From assembly GCF_001613145.1 (NCBI RefSeq), contig NZ_BDBU01000014.1, positions 45,681 through 109,680 of the forward strand: DNA of 64,000 nucleotides. The letters are read 5' to 3'. Below, piece after piece: positions 1 to 10,747 of this stretch. The notes below the pieces were generated by a model. That model ran no database searches. It saw only the letters and a program-made list of their open reading frames with translations, and was not told the origin of the DNA. The DNA comes from Nocardia jejuensis NBRC 103114. Its GTDB lineage: Bacteria > Actinomycetota > Actinomycetes > Mycobacteriales > Mycobacteriaceae. Numbering within the stretch: position 1 is the stretch's first letter; every line of letters begins with the position of its first letter. A program made the translations under genes and the position numbers.

Positions 1-43
1 CGCTCACGCTTGCCCGCCCCGGCGATACGCGCACGAGGTTCTG

Positions 44-63
44 AGTTAGTCACACAACTAACT
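44..63. promoter_or_regulatory. Operator-like inverted repeat, copy 1
   Basis: AGTTAGT and its exact reverse complement ACTAACT are separated by six bases. A second, shorter copy of the same dyad lies at 107-124. Paired dyads of this kind in front of an NmrA-like oxidoreductase usually bind a dimeric winged-helix regulator (HxlR or MarR type), often encoded divergently. No such gene is visible because the window starts here, so the regulator is an inference. Confidence 0.6.
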
Positions 64-106
64 ATAGACAACGCCCGGTGAAGTGCCCTATCGTTCGACT
101 CGGCAA

Positions 107-124
107 TTTAGTCAGTCAACTAAC
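107..124. promoter_or_regulatory. Operator-like inverted repeat, copy 2
   Basis: TTAGT, six bases, then ACTAA, repeating the motif at 44-63. The copy ends 15 bases before the start codon of the NmrA-like gene and just before its Shine-Dalgarno AGGAGTGA. Binding here would block transcription or translation initiation. The two copies have centres 62 bp apart. Confidence 0.6.
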
Positions 125-139
125 TCAGGAGTGAGACGG

Positions 140-985
140 ATGATCGCGGTAACCGGTGCGACGGGCAATGTCGGCAGTGTTCTGGTGCGGACCCTCGCGG
201 AAGCCGGAGAGAAGGTGGTCGCGATATCGCGTGGGGAGAAGCCGGTGGATTTGCCGCCGGGTGTCGAGCACCGCCGGGCGGACATCGGCGACCTGGAGCA
301 GCTGAGCGCGGCGGTCGCGGGGGCCGAGGCGCTGTTCCTGCTGATCACCGGACCCCAACTGGTGTCCGGGCCGGAGCCCGAGCGAGTACTGCACGCCGTC
401 GCGGCAGCGGGTGTTCGACGCGTGGTGTTCGTCTCCTCACAGGGTGCGGTGACACGGCCGGACAGTGGCGGGTACGCCCGCACCATCGCGTTCGACAGGG
501 CGCTCGCCGCATCGGATCTGGAGTGGACCTCGGTGCGGCCGGGGGCTTTCGCCGCCAATACCTACGCCTGGATCGAACCGGTGCGCACCCAGCGCACCGT
601 CTTCGCGCCGTTCGGCGACGTCGGGTTGCCGGTGGTCGATCCCGCCGATATCGCGGCGGTGGCCGCCGCGGCGTTGACCCAGGACGGGCACAACGGCCAG
701 GCCTACACGGTGACCGGCCCGGAAGCCGTGACTCCCCGCGCACAGGCCGAGGCGCTCGCCGCCGCGCTCGGTGAACCGCTGAACTTCGTGGAGCTGACCC
801 GCGATCAGGCACGGGTGAACATGCTGCGGTTCATGCCGGAATCGGTCGCCGACCACACCCTGGAGATTCTCGGCACACCGACCGCCGCCGAACAACAGGT
901 CAGCGGTGACGTGCAGCGTGTACTCGGCCGCCCCGCGACCAGCTACGCCGACTGGGCTCAGCGCAATATCCCCGCGTACCGCTGA
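140..985 (+). CDS. NmrA-like NAD(P)-binding oxidoreductase
   Basis: This 281-residue protein has a Rossmann fold of the atypical short-chain dehydrogenase group (NmrA/QOR2-like). The N-terminus MIAVTGATGNVG carries the GxTGxxG nucleotide-binding loop, and residues RADIGD and a VFVSSQG strand follow in the usual places. It lacks a clear YxxxK catalytic pair, so it may be a redox-sensing or quinone/NADPH-binding protein rather than a classical dehydrogenase. I chose ATG 140 because AGGAGTGA precedes it by a few bases; the reading frame extends upstream to 83 but that part covers the operator. Two TTAGT-N6-ACTAA dyads in front imply control by an HxlR-like repressor. Confidence 0.85.
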   Translation: MIAVTGATGNVGSVLVRTLAEAGEKVVAISRGEKPVDLPPGVEHRRADIGDLEQLSAAVAGAEALFLLITGPQLVSGPEPERVLHAVAAAGVRRVVFVSSQGAVTRPDSGGYARTIAFDRALAASDLEWTSVRPGAFAANTYAWIEPVRTQRTVFAPFGDVGLPVVDPADIAAVAAAALTQDGHNGQAYTVTGPEAVTPRAQAEALAAALGEPLNFVELTRDQARVNMLRFMPESVADHTLEILGTPTAAEQQVSGDVQRVLGRPATSYADWAQRNIPAYR

Positions 986-999
986 GCGAGGACACCACC

Positions 1000-1046
1000 G
1001 CCCGCGAATGTCTCGGGTCCGATCCCGGGCCGAAGTATTCGCGGGC
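1000..1046. terminator. Hairpin between convergent genes
   Basis: GCCCGCGAAT and ATTCGCGGGC form a 10-bp stem enclosing a second GC-rich dyad (CTCGGG/CCCGGG). It sits 15 bases after the NmrA-like gene and in the 306-base gap before the convergent priA. There is no T-run, as is common in actinobacteria. Nothing else recognisable lies in 986-1291. Confidence 0.55.
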
Positions 1047-1291
1047 GGGCCGCTGTCGGCAGGCTCGCCGTAGGTGAGTCCCGCGTGCCCCCACGAGATC
1101 TCGATACGAGCCACACGGCGACTGGATGCTGCCGGTTCCGATCGGAGGCCGAAAGGGTCCGAACGGGGAAGGGCGGCGCGGCGGCCATCGTGTCGTGATC
1201 GATCCCGACCTCGGAACCGCAATGCGGACAGGGCATTTCGGCGCGGCGCGCCTCGTGCGGCGATCAGCACGAGGCCCACGCCGCCGTCCGG

Positions 1292-4200
1292 TCAGCCGAT
1301 GTCGATGGGGTCGATCTGTACACGAAGGGGGGCATCGGATTTGTGGGTGCTGCGGACCGCCTGGGCCGCCGCGAGGGCACGGGAGAGCCCGGCGCCGTGC
1401 GCCCGGTCGACGCGCAGGATCATGCGTTCGACTTCGGCGGGAGAATCGCCGCCGCTGAAGGGTTTGCGGGCCCCGGGTGGAAGCGGCACCGGGCCGAGCA
1501 CCTCGACGATCTCGGGAAGCTGTGCCTCGGAGAGCAATTCGGCGATCGACTCGGTGGTGCCGTCGATCGCGGCCAGGCGCACGGACGGCGGGAAGCGAAC
1601 CTCGGAGCGTTCGTCGAGCTCGGTGCGAGCGTGGCCCACCGGATCCCAGCGCAGCAGGGCCTGCACGACCGCCAGCGCGGGCTCGGCCATCACGATCACC
1701 TGCCCGGTGGGACGCACCAGCGCGGCGGCGGACATCCAGCGCCGCATGGCGTCTTCGGCGGCGCGCAGATCGGCGCGGCCCAGCATGGCCCATCCGTCCA
1801 GCAGCATTCCGACCGCGTAACCGCCGGGCACCCGGGGCTCGGCGCCGATGGTCGCCACCACCACCTGGGGCCCCTCGGGCACCGTGTCGAGGATCGACGC
1901 GCCGCCCGAACCCCGCACGGGCACACCGGGAAAGGCGCGACCGAGCTCCTCGGCCGTGCGCGCCGCACCGATCACGACCGCCCGCAGCGCCCGGGAACCG
2001 CATGCGCCGCACCGGAACGCGGCCTCCACGATCCCGCACCACCTACAGGCCGGACTGTGCGCCTCTGCACCCTGTGCGCCCCGAATCGCCGCGCTGGGAT
2101 ACCCACCCGCACCAGCCACCGGGCGAGTTCCCTGACCCGCGGAGCCATCGGGCCGCCACTCCGTCGCCGCGGCGTCCGACGGCCGAGCCGGGCCACGGTT
2201 GCGCTTTCCCGTACCGGAGTTGTCGTCCGGCAGCGCCAATGGGCCGTTGCAGTGGCGACAGCGGGCGGGTGTGCGGCATTTCGCACACGAGAGGGCCGGG
2301 ATGTAGCCGCGCCGGGGCACCTGCACCAGGACCGAGTCGCCCGCGGCCAGCGCGCGCCGCGCGGCCAGGAACGCCAGACCGGGAATGCGCACCGCACGGG
2401 CGATCGGATCTCGTTCCATCGCGAGATCGGTGTCGCCCGGCGCGGTGATCCGGGGCATGGCGTCGCGGAGCACGGATCGCTCGGCCAGAAGGTCATGGGC
2501 CCACCCGGATTCGACGACCGCCTGGATCTCCGCGGTCCGTGCGAATCCACCCGCGACGAATCCGGCCCCGGTCTCGTGCGCTCGCAGCATCGCCACTTCC
2601 CGCGCATGCGGGTACGGCGACCGAGGCTCGGCGTAGGTATCGTCCCCGTCATCCCAGATGGCGATGAGCCCGAGATCCCGCACCGGCGCGAACACCGCGC
2701 TGCGAGTCCCCACCACCACCTTCGCGGTCCCCCGCAGCGCCGCCAGCCAGCGCCGGTACCGCGCCGAGGGTCCCAGTCCAGCCGCCAGCCCCACCGCCGA
2801 TTCCCCCATCAGCGCAACACATTCCGTCAGCACCCGGTCCAGATCCCGCTGGTCCGGCACCATCACGATGACCCCGCGCCCACTCCCGGCCACCACGGCC
2901 GCCAACTCCGCCAGCCGCCGCGCCCAGTCCTCCCCCGGTAACGCCTGCCATGCCGCCCGAGGCGCCCGACCGGCCGCCGCCGCCGTCAGGAACGACACCC
3001 CGTGCGCGTACCGCCCCCACCCGGGGTAGCACTCCCCCACCGTGGGCACGCCCACGATCTCCCCCATCGCCACGTGCTCCGCCGTGCCGCCAGCCGTTCC
3101 GTCATCAGGTGCGGCGGCCGCGACGGCTTCCTCGACACCGGAGTCCGCTAACACCGGCGTTCCGTCGGAAACGACTGCCGTGTCGGTTGTCTCGTCATCC
3201 TCCGAACCGACGGGGACATTCGGACTCCCGGCTGTCCCTTCCCAGGTTCGCGCCTTGTCGGCATTCGATTCGGCACCGAGCGCGGCAGGCCCGGCAGCTC
3301 CGTCGACACCGCCGTCCCCCACGTCCTCGCTACGGTCTGGCTCGTCGCCGACGTCATGACGTTCGCCACCGTCGCTCGCACCGGGCACCTCGGGGACGCG
3401 CTCGCCACGGCCGGCAGTCGCACGAGCATGCGACTCGGACGCGCCCGACACGACAACTCGCGCTGTGGCGTCGGAATCGGCTGCGCCGGAACCCGGTTCG
3501 CCGGATTCGGGGTGGGCGCGGGTTTCCTCGTTGGCGGCGGAATTCGCGATGTTCCGGTCGTGTGCGCCGGAGCGCGAGTCGGCTGTCTGGGACTGCGACG
3601 TCGAAATCTCTTCGGATGCGGGAACTGTTCCCGGCTCGGTCGCGCCCGGCGCGTCGTCGATCCCGGATACTGAGACGGGCGTGGCGGATTCGGATACCTC
3701 GTCGGGGCGCGCCGGGGTGCCGGCAGGGGCGGCGCTCGGGTCGATCCGGGGCGGGCTCGCCGGCGCACCGTCGACGGATCGAGGGTGCCGGACGAGTTCG
3801 GCATCGCCCGGGACGTCCAGGTCCACCGGGTCGGCGGTTCGCGGATCTTCCAGGGGGACACCGGGATCGACCGCGAGCGGCGCGGATTTGGCTTTGCGTT
3901 TCTTCGCGCGCGGGGGCTTGGGCTCGGTGCCTTCGGCTTCGGTGCGGGCGTGGCGGGGCGGGATGGCCAGGCGCAGCACGTCGGCTCGGGTGCCGGCGTA
4001 GCGGTGGGCCACGGCGGTGACGAGCCGGAGGATTTCGGGGGTGAGAACCTGTTCCGCGGACACGACTCGGTCCAGCCGGACCAGTTTGCCGGTGTGGGAG
4101 GACTTTTCGAGGCGCTCGAGGATGTAGCCGTCGACGAGGCGACCGGAGAAGCGGACTCGCACTCGGACACCCGGTTGGGCCGCCTCGGACATGTCGTCGG

Positions 4201-4420
4201 GGACGAGATAGTCGAAATCGCGGTCCAGGTGGGCCGGTTCGAGCAGCGGCAGGACGCGTGCGATCGGGCGTTCACCCTCACACGGCGGCGGGGAGGGCAC
4301 CGCCGCGCCGGAACGGGCTGCGGCGGAACGCCCCTCGTCCGACTGTGCGGAAACCGCAACGGCGGGAGCGGGGCTCGATGAGCCCGGCGCTCCCGCCGTC
4401 GAGGAACGGGTGTCGGCCAA
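1292..4420 (-). CDS. priA: Primosomal protein N' (PriA), helicase-degenerate, with two insertions
   Basis: PriA-family replication-restart protein of 1042 residues; actinobacterial homologues are usually 650-700. The N-terminal DNA-binding domain (about 52-160, PIARVLPLLEPAHLDRDFDY) is typical. The helicase half has lost the Walker A lysine motif, and the DEAH-like position reads WDDGDD, as known for actinobacterial PriA, so it probably does not unwind DNA. Eight zinc-site cysteines are visible (712, 715, 721, 724, 792, 795, 804, 807). Two insertions stand out: an acidic, Ser/Gly/Ala-rich stretch at about 165-460, and 60 residues inside the zinc module (731-789). The first possible codon is TTG 4420, immediately after the metK stop; residues 1-50 are low-complexity, so the start could be further in. 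Confidence 0.85.
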   Translation of the reverse strand: MADTRSSTAGAPGSSSPAPAVAVSAQSDEGRSAAARSGAAVPSPPPCEGERPIARVLPLLEPAHLDRDFDYLVPDDMSEAAQPGVRVRVRFSGRLVDGYILERLEKSSHTGKLVRLDRVVSAEQVLTPEILRLVTAVAHRYAGTRADVLRLAIPPRHARTEAEGTEPKPPRAKKRKAKSAPLAVDPGVPLEDPRTADPVDLDVPGDAELVRHPRSVDGAPASPPRIDPSAAPAGTPARPDEVSESATPVSVSGIDDAPGATEPGTVPASEEISTSQSQTADSRSGAHDRNIANSAANEETRAHPESGEPGSGAADSDATARVVVSGASESHARATAGRGERVPEVPGASDGGERHDVGDEPDRSEDVGDGGVDGAAGPAALGAESNADKARTWEGTAGSPNVPVGSEDDETTDTAVVSDGTPVLADSGVEEAVAAAAPDDGTAGGTAEHVAMGEIVGVPTVGECYPGWGRYAHGVSFLTAAAAGRAPRAAWQALPGEDWARRLAELAAVVAGSGRGVIVMVPDQRDLDRVLTECVALMGESAVGLAAGLGPSARYRRWLAALRGTAKVVVGTRSAVFAPVRDLGLIAIWDDGDDTYAEPRSPYPHAREVAMLRAHETGAGFVAGGFARTAEIQAVVESGWAHDLLAERSVLRDAMPRITAPGDTDLAMERDPIARAVRIPGLAFLAARRALAAGDSVLVQVPRRGYIPALSCAKCRTPARCRHCNGPLALPDDNSGTGKRNRGPARPSDAAATEWRPDGSAGQGTRPVAGAGGYPSAAIRGAQGAEAHSPACRWCGIVEAAFRCGACGSRALRAVVIGAARTAEELGRAFPGVPVRGSGGASILDTVPEGPQVVVATIGAEPRVPGGYAVGMLLDGWAMLGRADLRAAEDAMRRWMSAAALVRPTGQVIVMAEPALAVVQALLRWDPVGHARTELDERSEVRFPPSVRLAAIDGTTESIAELLSEAQLPEIVEVLGPVPLPPGARKPFSGGDSPAEVERMILRVDRAHGAGLSRALAAAQAVRSTHKSDAPLRVQIDPIDIG

Positions 4421-5635
<1,215 letters not shown>

Positions 5636-5841
5636 AGTTGTTCCCTCTCCCTGAACGGGTTTTCTTCTCGTATCGGCCTGCGACGGTGACGCGTCCGCGC
5701 TACCGCACAGCCCCTTGTCTCAGACTATTCCAAACCGTTCGCCGCGGGGGCGAGCACGCTCTGGATATTGAACGGATTGTGACTCAGACAGTTCGGATCG
5801 ACTCTAGCGCGCCGATCCCACCGAACGCCGTAACTTCCGCC

Positions 5842-7062
5842 TCAACGCAGAAGTGGTCCGAGCGCGTCCAGCACCCGACTCGCCAGCAGTGCCTTGGACC
5901 CGTGGTCCAGGGCGATCTCGGTGCCGTCGGCGCCGAGCAGCCAGCCGTCGTTGTGGTCCACCTCGAAAGCCTTACCTTCACCAACGGCATTGACCACCAG
6001 CAGGTCACAGCCCTTGCGCGCGAGTTTGGATCGCGCGTGGGTGAGCACATCCGCATGCTCGTCACCGGTCTCGGCGGCGAAGCCGACGATCGTGGTGCCC
6101 GGCAACTGACCTTCCCGGCGCGTCTGCACCAGGCCGGCGAGGATATCCGGGGTTTTGGACAACTCGATCGAATTCGGTTCGTCCGCACCCTTTTTGATCT
6201 TCGCCGCGGCCACGTTCACCGGTCGGAAATCGGCCACCGCGGCGGCCATGATCACCGCGTCCGAGCCCAGTGCGTGCTTGTCCACCGCGATTTTCAACTG
6301 CTCCGCGGTGGTCACGTGCACGACCTCGACTGCGGCCGGTGGTTCCAGACCGATGGTATTGCCGGCGATGAGCGTCACCTGTGCACCGCGCTGTGCGGCG
6401 AGTCGCGCGATCGCGTAGCCCTGCTTGCCGGAGCTGCGATTGCCCAGGAACCGCACCGGGTCCAGGGGTTCGCGAGTTCCGCCCGCGGACACCACGACTC
6501 GGCGACCTTCGAGGTCGCGGGGCAGGGCGTCGGGACGTTCCAGCAGCAGCGTCGCGAGACCGAAGATCTCCGCGGGCTCGGGCAACCGGCCCGAACCGGT
6601 GTCGGCTCCGGTGAGCCGGCCCGACGCGGGTTCCATCACGGTCGCACCGAACGAGCGCAGCATGGCCACGTTCGCGACGGTGGCGGGGTGCTCCCACATC
6701 TCGGTGTGCATCGCGGGCGCGAACAGGACCGGACATCGGGCGGTCAGAAGTGTGGCGGTGAGCAGATCGTCCGCGCGGCCGGATGCGGCACGCGCCATGA
6801 GATCGGCGGTCGCGGGGGCGATGACCACGAGGTCGGCTTCCTGCCCGAGTCGCACGTGCGGCACCTCGGGCACATCGGCGAAAACACCGGTGTGCACGGG
6901 ATTGCCGGACAGCGCCTCGAAGGTGGCCTTGCCGACGAAGTTCAACGCCGCTTCGGTGGGGATGACACGCACCTCGTGGCCGGTTTCGGTGAACCGGCGC
7001 ACGAGGGCGCAACTCTTGTATGCGGCGATACCGCCGCCGACACCGACGATGACCCGGGTCAC
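5842..7062 (-). CDS. coaBC: Bifunctional phosphopantothenoylcysteine decarboxylase / phosphopantothenate-cysteine ligase
   Basis: Catalyses two successive steps of coenzyme A synthesis: CTP-dependent ligation of cysteine to 4'-phosphopantothenate, then flavin-dependent decarboxylation. At 406 residues it has the usual fused length. The N-terminal FMN-binding half begins VGVGGGIAAYKS and contains the substrate loop APAMHTEMW. The C-terminal ligase half contains SAGGTREPLDPVRFLGN, which binds CTP, and KIKK further on. It lies between rpoZ and metK, the order seen in Mycobacterium. Confidence 0.96.
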   Translation of the reverse strand: MTRVIVGVGGGIAAYKSCALVRRFTETGHEVRVIPTEAALNFVGKATFEALSGNPVHTGVFADVPEVPHVRLGQEADLVVIAPATADLMARAASGRADDLLTATLLTARCPVLFAPAMHTEMWEHPATVANVAMLRSFGATVMEPASGRLTGADTGSGRLPEPAEIFGLATLLLERPDALPRDLEGRRVVVSAGGTREPLDPVRFLGNRSSGKQGYAIARLAAQRGAQVTLIAGNTIGLEPPAAVEVVHVTTAEQLKIAVDKHALGSDAVIMAAAVADFRPVNVAAAKIKKGADEPNSIELSKTPDILAGLVQTRREGQLPGTTIVGFAAETGDEHADVLTHARSKLARKGCDLLVVNAVGEGKAFEVDHNDGWLLGADGTEIALDHGSKALLASRVLDALGPLLR

Positions 7063-7140
7063 CGCATGCCCCGGGTGGAATGTGTCGTCGTCACTACGCC
7101 TCCAGCGCCGTAGAGAAGTGGCCTGCCTGACCCGTGTGGC

Positions 7141-7476
<336 letters not shown>

Positions 7477-7516
7477 TCACGAGTGATCCGCGAGTAGACG
7501 AGCCGGTGTTCGAGGG

Positions 7517-8098
7517 CTACCTCGAATTTGTGCTAACGAACAAGGATACCAACTGCTCGCAGGCGCTGGTCACCTCGTCGTTCACTATGACGGTGTCGAA
7601 CTCGTCACAGGCCGCCATCTCGGTCTTCGCGGTGAGCAATCTCCGCTCGATGACCTCGGGAGTCTCGGTGCCGCGGCCGGTCAGCCGGGACACCAGTTCT
7701 TCCCAACTGGGTGGGGACAGGAACACCAGTGTGGCTTCCGGCATGGTCTTGCGGATGGAGCGCGCGCCCTCGAGGTCGACCTCGATCAGGACCGGGCTAC
7801 CGGCCTTCAGCGCGTCTCGCACAGGTGCGGCCGGAGTTCCGGACCGCTGCAGCCCACCATGGATGTCGGCCCATTCCAGAAGTTCGTCCGCATCGATCAT
7901 CGCGTCGAATTCCGTCCGGGACACGAACCGGTAATCACGTCCGTCGACCTCCCCGGGCCGGGGAGCCCGGGTGGTGGCCGAAACACTGAAAACCAATTGG
8001 GGCAGCCGTTCGCGCAAACAGCGCACGACGGTGGACTTGCCTACGGCCGAGGGGCCGACCAGGACTACCAGTCGACCCTTCCGAGTGTGTTCGACCAC
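7517..8098 (-). CDS. gmk: Guanylate kinase
   Basis: Phosphorylates GMP to GDP with ATP. The 193-residue product carries the P-loop GPSAVGKST, the GMP-binding segment [19 protein letters not shown] and the lid region (GRGTET, ERRL). GTG 8098 lies seven bases after the mihF stop, which makes it the most likely start. The frame is open to 8200 but that would overlap mihF with residues unlike the family. The Shine-Dalgarno sequence is poor (CGAGGG touching the GTG), so translation is probably coupled to mihF. Confidence 0.94.
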   Translation of the reverse strand: MVEHTRKGRLVVLVGPSAVGKSTVVRCLRERLPQLVFSVSATTRAPRPGEVDGRDYRFVSRTEFDAMIDADELLEWADIHGGLQRSGTPAAPVRDALKAGSPVLIEVDLEGARSIRKTMPEATLVFLSPPSWEELVSRLTGRGTETPEVIERRLLTAKTEMAACDEFDTVIVNDEVTSACEQLVSLFVSTNSR

Positions 8099-8105
8099 CC
8101 TCGGA

Positions 8106-8429
8106 TTAATCGGCGGTGAAGTCGAACCGGGCCAGCAGCGCCTTACGCTGCCGGTCGCCCAGTCCGCGCAGTCGGCGGGTGGGAGCGATTTCCAGCTCAC
8201 TCATGATCTCGGCAGCCTTGACCTTGCCAACCTTCGGCAGGGCCTCGAGCAGGGCCGAAACCTTCATCTTGCCCAGAACTTCGTCTTTCTCGGCATCGCT
8301 AAGGACCGTCTTCAGATCGGTACCGCCACGCTTCAGGCGCTCCTTGAGTTCCGCCCGAATGCGCCGGGCGGCAGCCGCCTTCTCCAAAGCAGCGGCGCGC
8401 TGCTCGTCAGTCAGCTGGGGAAGGGCCAC
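8106..8429 (-). CDS. mihF: Actinobacterial integration host factor
   Basis: A 107-residue nucleoid-associated DNA-binding protein of the actinobacterial IHF family (mIHF/sIHF), unrelated in sequence to enterobacterial IHF. It binds DNA non-specifically, bends it, and is essential in mycobacteria. The C-terminal half ([16 protein letters not shown], then a helix ending [15 protein letters not shown]) is the conserved helix-two-turn-helix plus basic tail. The start is GTG 8429 with GGAGGAACC in front. It is the first gene of the mihF-gmk-rpoZ-coaBC-metK-priA group. Confidence 0.95.
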   Translation of the reverse strand: MALPQLTDEQRAAALEKAAAARRIRAELKERLKRGGTDLKTVLSDAEKDEVLGKMKVSALLEALPKVGKVKAAEIMSELEIAPTRRLRGLGDRQRKALLARFDFTAD

Positions 8430-9181
8430 GGTTCCTCCGTCTCATCGTTCATTGCATGATCTCCCGCCGGTAACCCAGCGGTCTCAGCGACCGTACCCAC
8501 GACGCCTGGGGATTGCGAACCCACCCCCCAGGTCAGCGCGTGATTCCGGGCACGACCGGGCCGGAGGGGCATTGATGCACATCCGCTCCTACCGGCCGCG
8601 ACCACCCTACAACCAGCCCACCGAATGTCCTTGTACCCAGGGCTTTTTCGGCTCCTGACCAGGTCATCGGACCACTTGCCCGAACACGCTTTCGGACCGT
8701 GACCACACTGTGATCACGCGACCTGGAACTTTCTTGAATTCTCCGGCGTGTCGCGTGTTTTACGCACCGCGTGTCGCGTGTCACAGGCCCTGCGGGACGA
8801 CGTTCGGCCGAACCCGCGAGTGAGCGGTTCGCAATGCCCGCGACACGAGTGCGCGATATCCGCGCAACCCGCTCGCTCAGCCACAGGAGGCCGAATCCGG
8901 TCGAACGCCCATCCCGGGTTCGGCGAGGTCCGAACGGGCGACAGGCGGCCACTGGGCCCGCTCCAGGGCTGGTCACAGCCGGTGGGCCGCCCATCTCCGG
9001 GGGCGCGCAGCCTGGAGCGCGGCATCGGACCGACGAATCGCGCTGTTCCCCAAGACAATTCATGTCAATATCGGACAAAACAGACCAAACGCCCTGGTAC
9101 GGGGCCGTGTTCGCGGAAAGCGAACAACCGAGCGCCCTGATCAGCTCATCGCGACCGGCGGATGCGCGCCGGGGCGCGGGG
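8430..9181. other. Non-coding stretch upstream of mihF
   Basis: About 750 bases with no convincing gene on either strand; open frames here have no recognisable motifs. It should contain the mihF promoter. Small features: a repeated GTGTCGCGTGT near 8745-8780 and a 7-bp hairpin TGTTCGC-GGAAA-GCGAACA at 9108-9126 that could be an operator or a weak terminator. In Mycobacterium this interval also varies between species. Confidence 0.5.
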
Positions 9182-9601
9182 TCAGTCCTCGTACTCGCAG
9201 AGCTCGACGAGCGTGCCCTCCGGCGCGCGCAGATGGGCCACGCGGGTCCCCCAGGCGGGCTGATCGACCGGTTCGGTCAGCAGTTCCGCGCCGCGCGCGC
9301 GGACGGCCTCGGCCGCGGCGTCGACGTTCGCGACCCGCAGCACGACCACGACGCCGTCCGCCGCACCGCGCGCGCGGTGCTCGGCGCCGATGGCGGCGTC
9401 CATGTAGGCGCGCTGGAACAGCGCGAGATCGGCGGTACCGGCGACGAAGCACGTGTACGGGCCGTCGACGGGCTCTGGGTCGCCCGGCTGGTGATGTTTG
9501 AGCGACAGGCCCAGCACCTCGCGATAGAACCGGTAGCTGGCGGCGAAATCGTCCACCAGCACCCGGGTTTGAGCGAAGGAGAGCAGACCGACATCGGACA
9601 T
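9182..9601 (-). CDS. VOC (glyoxalase-like) family protein
   Basis: A 139-residue protein with one vicinal-oxygen-chelate repeat pair. Motifs such as RVLVDDFAASYRFYREVLGL at the start, and RAPEGTLVELCEY at the end with the terminal Glu metal ligand, are typical. These proteins cover glyoxalase, dioxygenase and antibiotic-binding roles; the substrate cannot be told from sequence. Start ATG 9601 is preceded by AAAGGTGA at good spacing. It lies alone between mihF and a patatin gene, interrupting what is otherwise a conserved pyr/mihF neighbourhood. Confidence 0.85.
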   Translation of the reverse strand: MSDVGLLSFAQTRVLVDDFAASYRFYREVLGLSLKHHQPGDPEPVDGPYTCFVAGTADLALFQRAYMDAAIGAEHRARGAADGVVVVLRVANVDAAAEAVRARGAELLTEPVDQPAWGTRVAHLRAPEGTLVELCEYED

Positions 9602-9718
9602 GGGTGATTCACCTTTCAGTACGCGAACGCGCAGAACTGTAGTGAAAGGTGGTGCGGGGGGCGACAACCGCTGGAGCATCACTCCTGCGGGCTGCGATCT
9701 ACAAGGTCCGGTGGCCGC

Positions 9719-10561
9719 TCAGCGCGTCGGCCACAGCTCCTTCAACTGCACGGCGACCTCGGCGGCCTGACGGACGCCGGCCTCGTAGGCGGGCTCGAGC
9801 AGATGCGGGCTGAAGAAGTCGACGCCGACCGCCGCGACCATCTCGGCGTCGGGAACGACGGAAATGGTTGCCGCGCCGCCGAGTTCGCCGTCCTCGGGGA
9901 TGCGCGGGAACACGTTCGCGAGCGGCTCGATGATCACCACGAGATCGAATCCCGCGGCCAGATCGGCATTGATCGGCGAGCGCATGCCACCGTCGAAGTA
10001 CTCCCGGCCCTGGATCGGGATGGCCGGGAAGATGCCGGGCACCGCCGTGCTGGCGGTCACCGCGACGTCCAGCGGCACACCGTCCGCCCTGGACCACGCG
10101 CGCAGTTCACCCGTGCCGATATCGATGGTGGTGACCAGCAGGTCCCGATCGGACCACTCCGAGGTGCCGACCAGCGGACGAATCCGGCCGAGGTGGACCT
10201 CCGGATCCTCCACGGCCAATTCGGTCACCCGAACACCGGCCAGGCGACGCGCTTCGGCCGGAGAAACCCCGGGGGTCGCCAGAATTCCCAGGATCTCCCC
10301 GAAGCGCACCAGATCGAAGTTGATCGGGGCGGCCCCGTCCGACCGCGGGGCCACCAACCTGGCCAGGTCACCGTCACCGGCCAGCACCGATCCGACCACC
10401 GCACCCGCCGAGGTGCCCACGATACGATCGGCCAGCCCCAGATCGATCCCCGCCTCCCGCAGCGTGAGCGCGAGCCCCGTCATCCAGGAGATCCCGACCG
10501 GCCCACCTCCCCCGAGCACGAGGGCGATCCGAGATCCGTTGGGCGGCAACGCTGCAGACAT
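9719..10561 (-). CDS. Patatin-like phospholipase family protein
   Basis: Predicted cytoplasmic serine acyl hydrolase of 280 residues. The patatin elements are in order: glycine-rich oxyanion loop LGGGGPVG (16-23), nucleophile elbow GTSAG with Ser51, and the catalytic-dyad Asp in FDGG (Asp190). There is no signal peptide or membrane segment. The lipid substrate is unknown. It precedes the pyrF terminator and is not part of the pyr operon. Confidence 0.9.
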   Translation of the reverse strand: MSAALPPNGSRIALVLGGGGPVGISWMTGLALTLREAGIDLGLADRIVGTSAGAVVGSVLAGDGDLARLVAPRSDGAAPINFDLVRFGEILGILATPGVSPAEARRLAGVRVTELAVEDPEVHLGRIRPLVGTSEWSDRDLLVTTIDIGTGELRAWSRADGVPLDVAVTASTAVPGIFPAIPIQGREYFDGGMRSPINADLAAGFDLVVIIEPLANVFPRIPEDGELGGAATISVVPDAEMVAAVGVDFFSPHLLEPAYEAGVRQAAEVAVQLKELWPTR

Positions 10562-10687
10562 ACGCCCACTCTATCGGAGCAGAGGCGCCCCGTTCGGGTT
10601 CCGTTCCGGGCCGGGTGCGTGCCTCTCGTCAGCTCGCCCATGAGCCCAGACTCCGTTCTGCCGCGGTCCGATTCGGATGCGGGAGGG

Positions 10688-10723
10688 GGAGAAGCCTGGA
10701 TCCCGAAGGATCCAGGCTTCTCC
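10688..10723 (-). terminator. Strong hairpin terminating the pyr operon
   Basis: A perfect 16-bp stem GGAGAAGCCTGGATCC / GGATCCAGGCTTCTCC with a CGAA loop, 24 bases after the pyrF stop on the minus strand. The stem is symmetric, but only the pyr operon runs into it. No T-run follows. Confidence 0.8.
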
Positions 10724-10747
10724 GGACAGGTGCCGTGTCGCGCCCGA

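Noticed and set aside
5636..5841. Possible SAM riboswitch upstream of metK
   Set aside because: The leader lacks the conserved cores of the SAM-I, SAM-II or SAM-IV types that I know. Only a possible -10 at 5801-5806 was seen.
9108..9126. TGTTCGC-GGAAA-GCGAACA hairpin
   Set aside because: A short stem without T-run or a gene ending nearby; kept only as a note in the gap description.
8533..9140. Overlapping open frames on both strands in the mihF upstream region
   Set aside because: All are Arg/Pro/Gly-rich shadows with no motif or good ribosome site.
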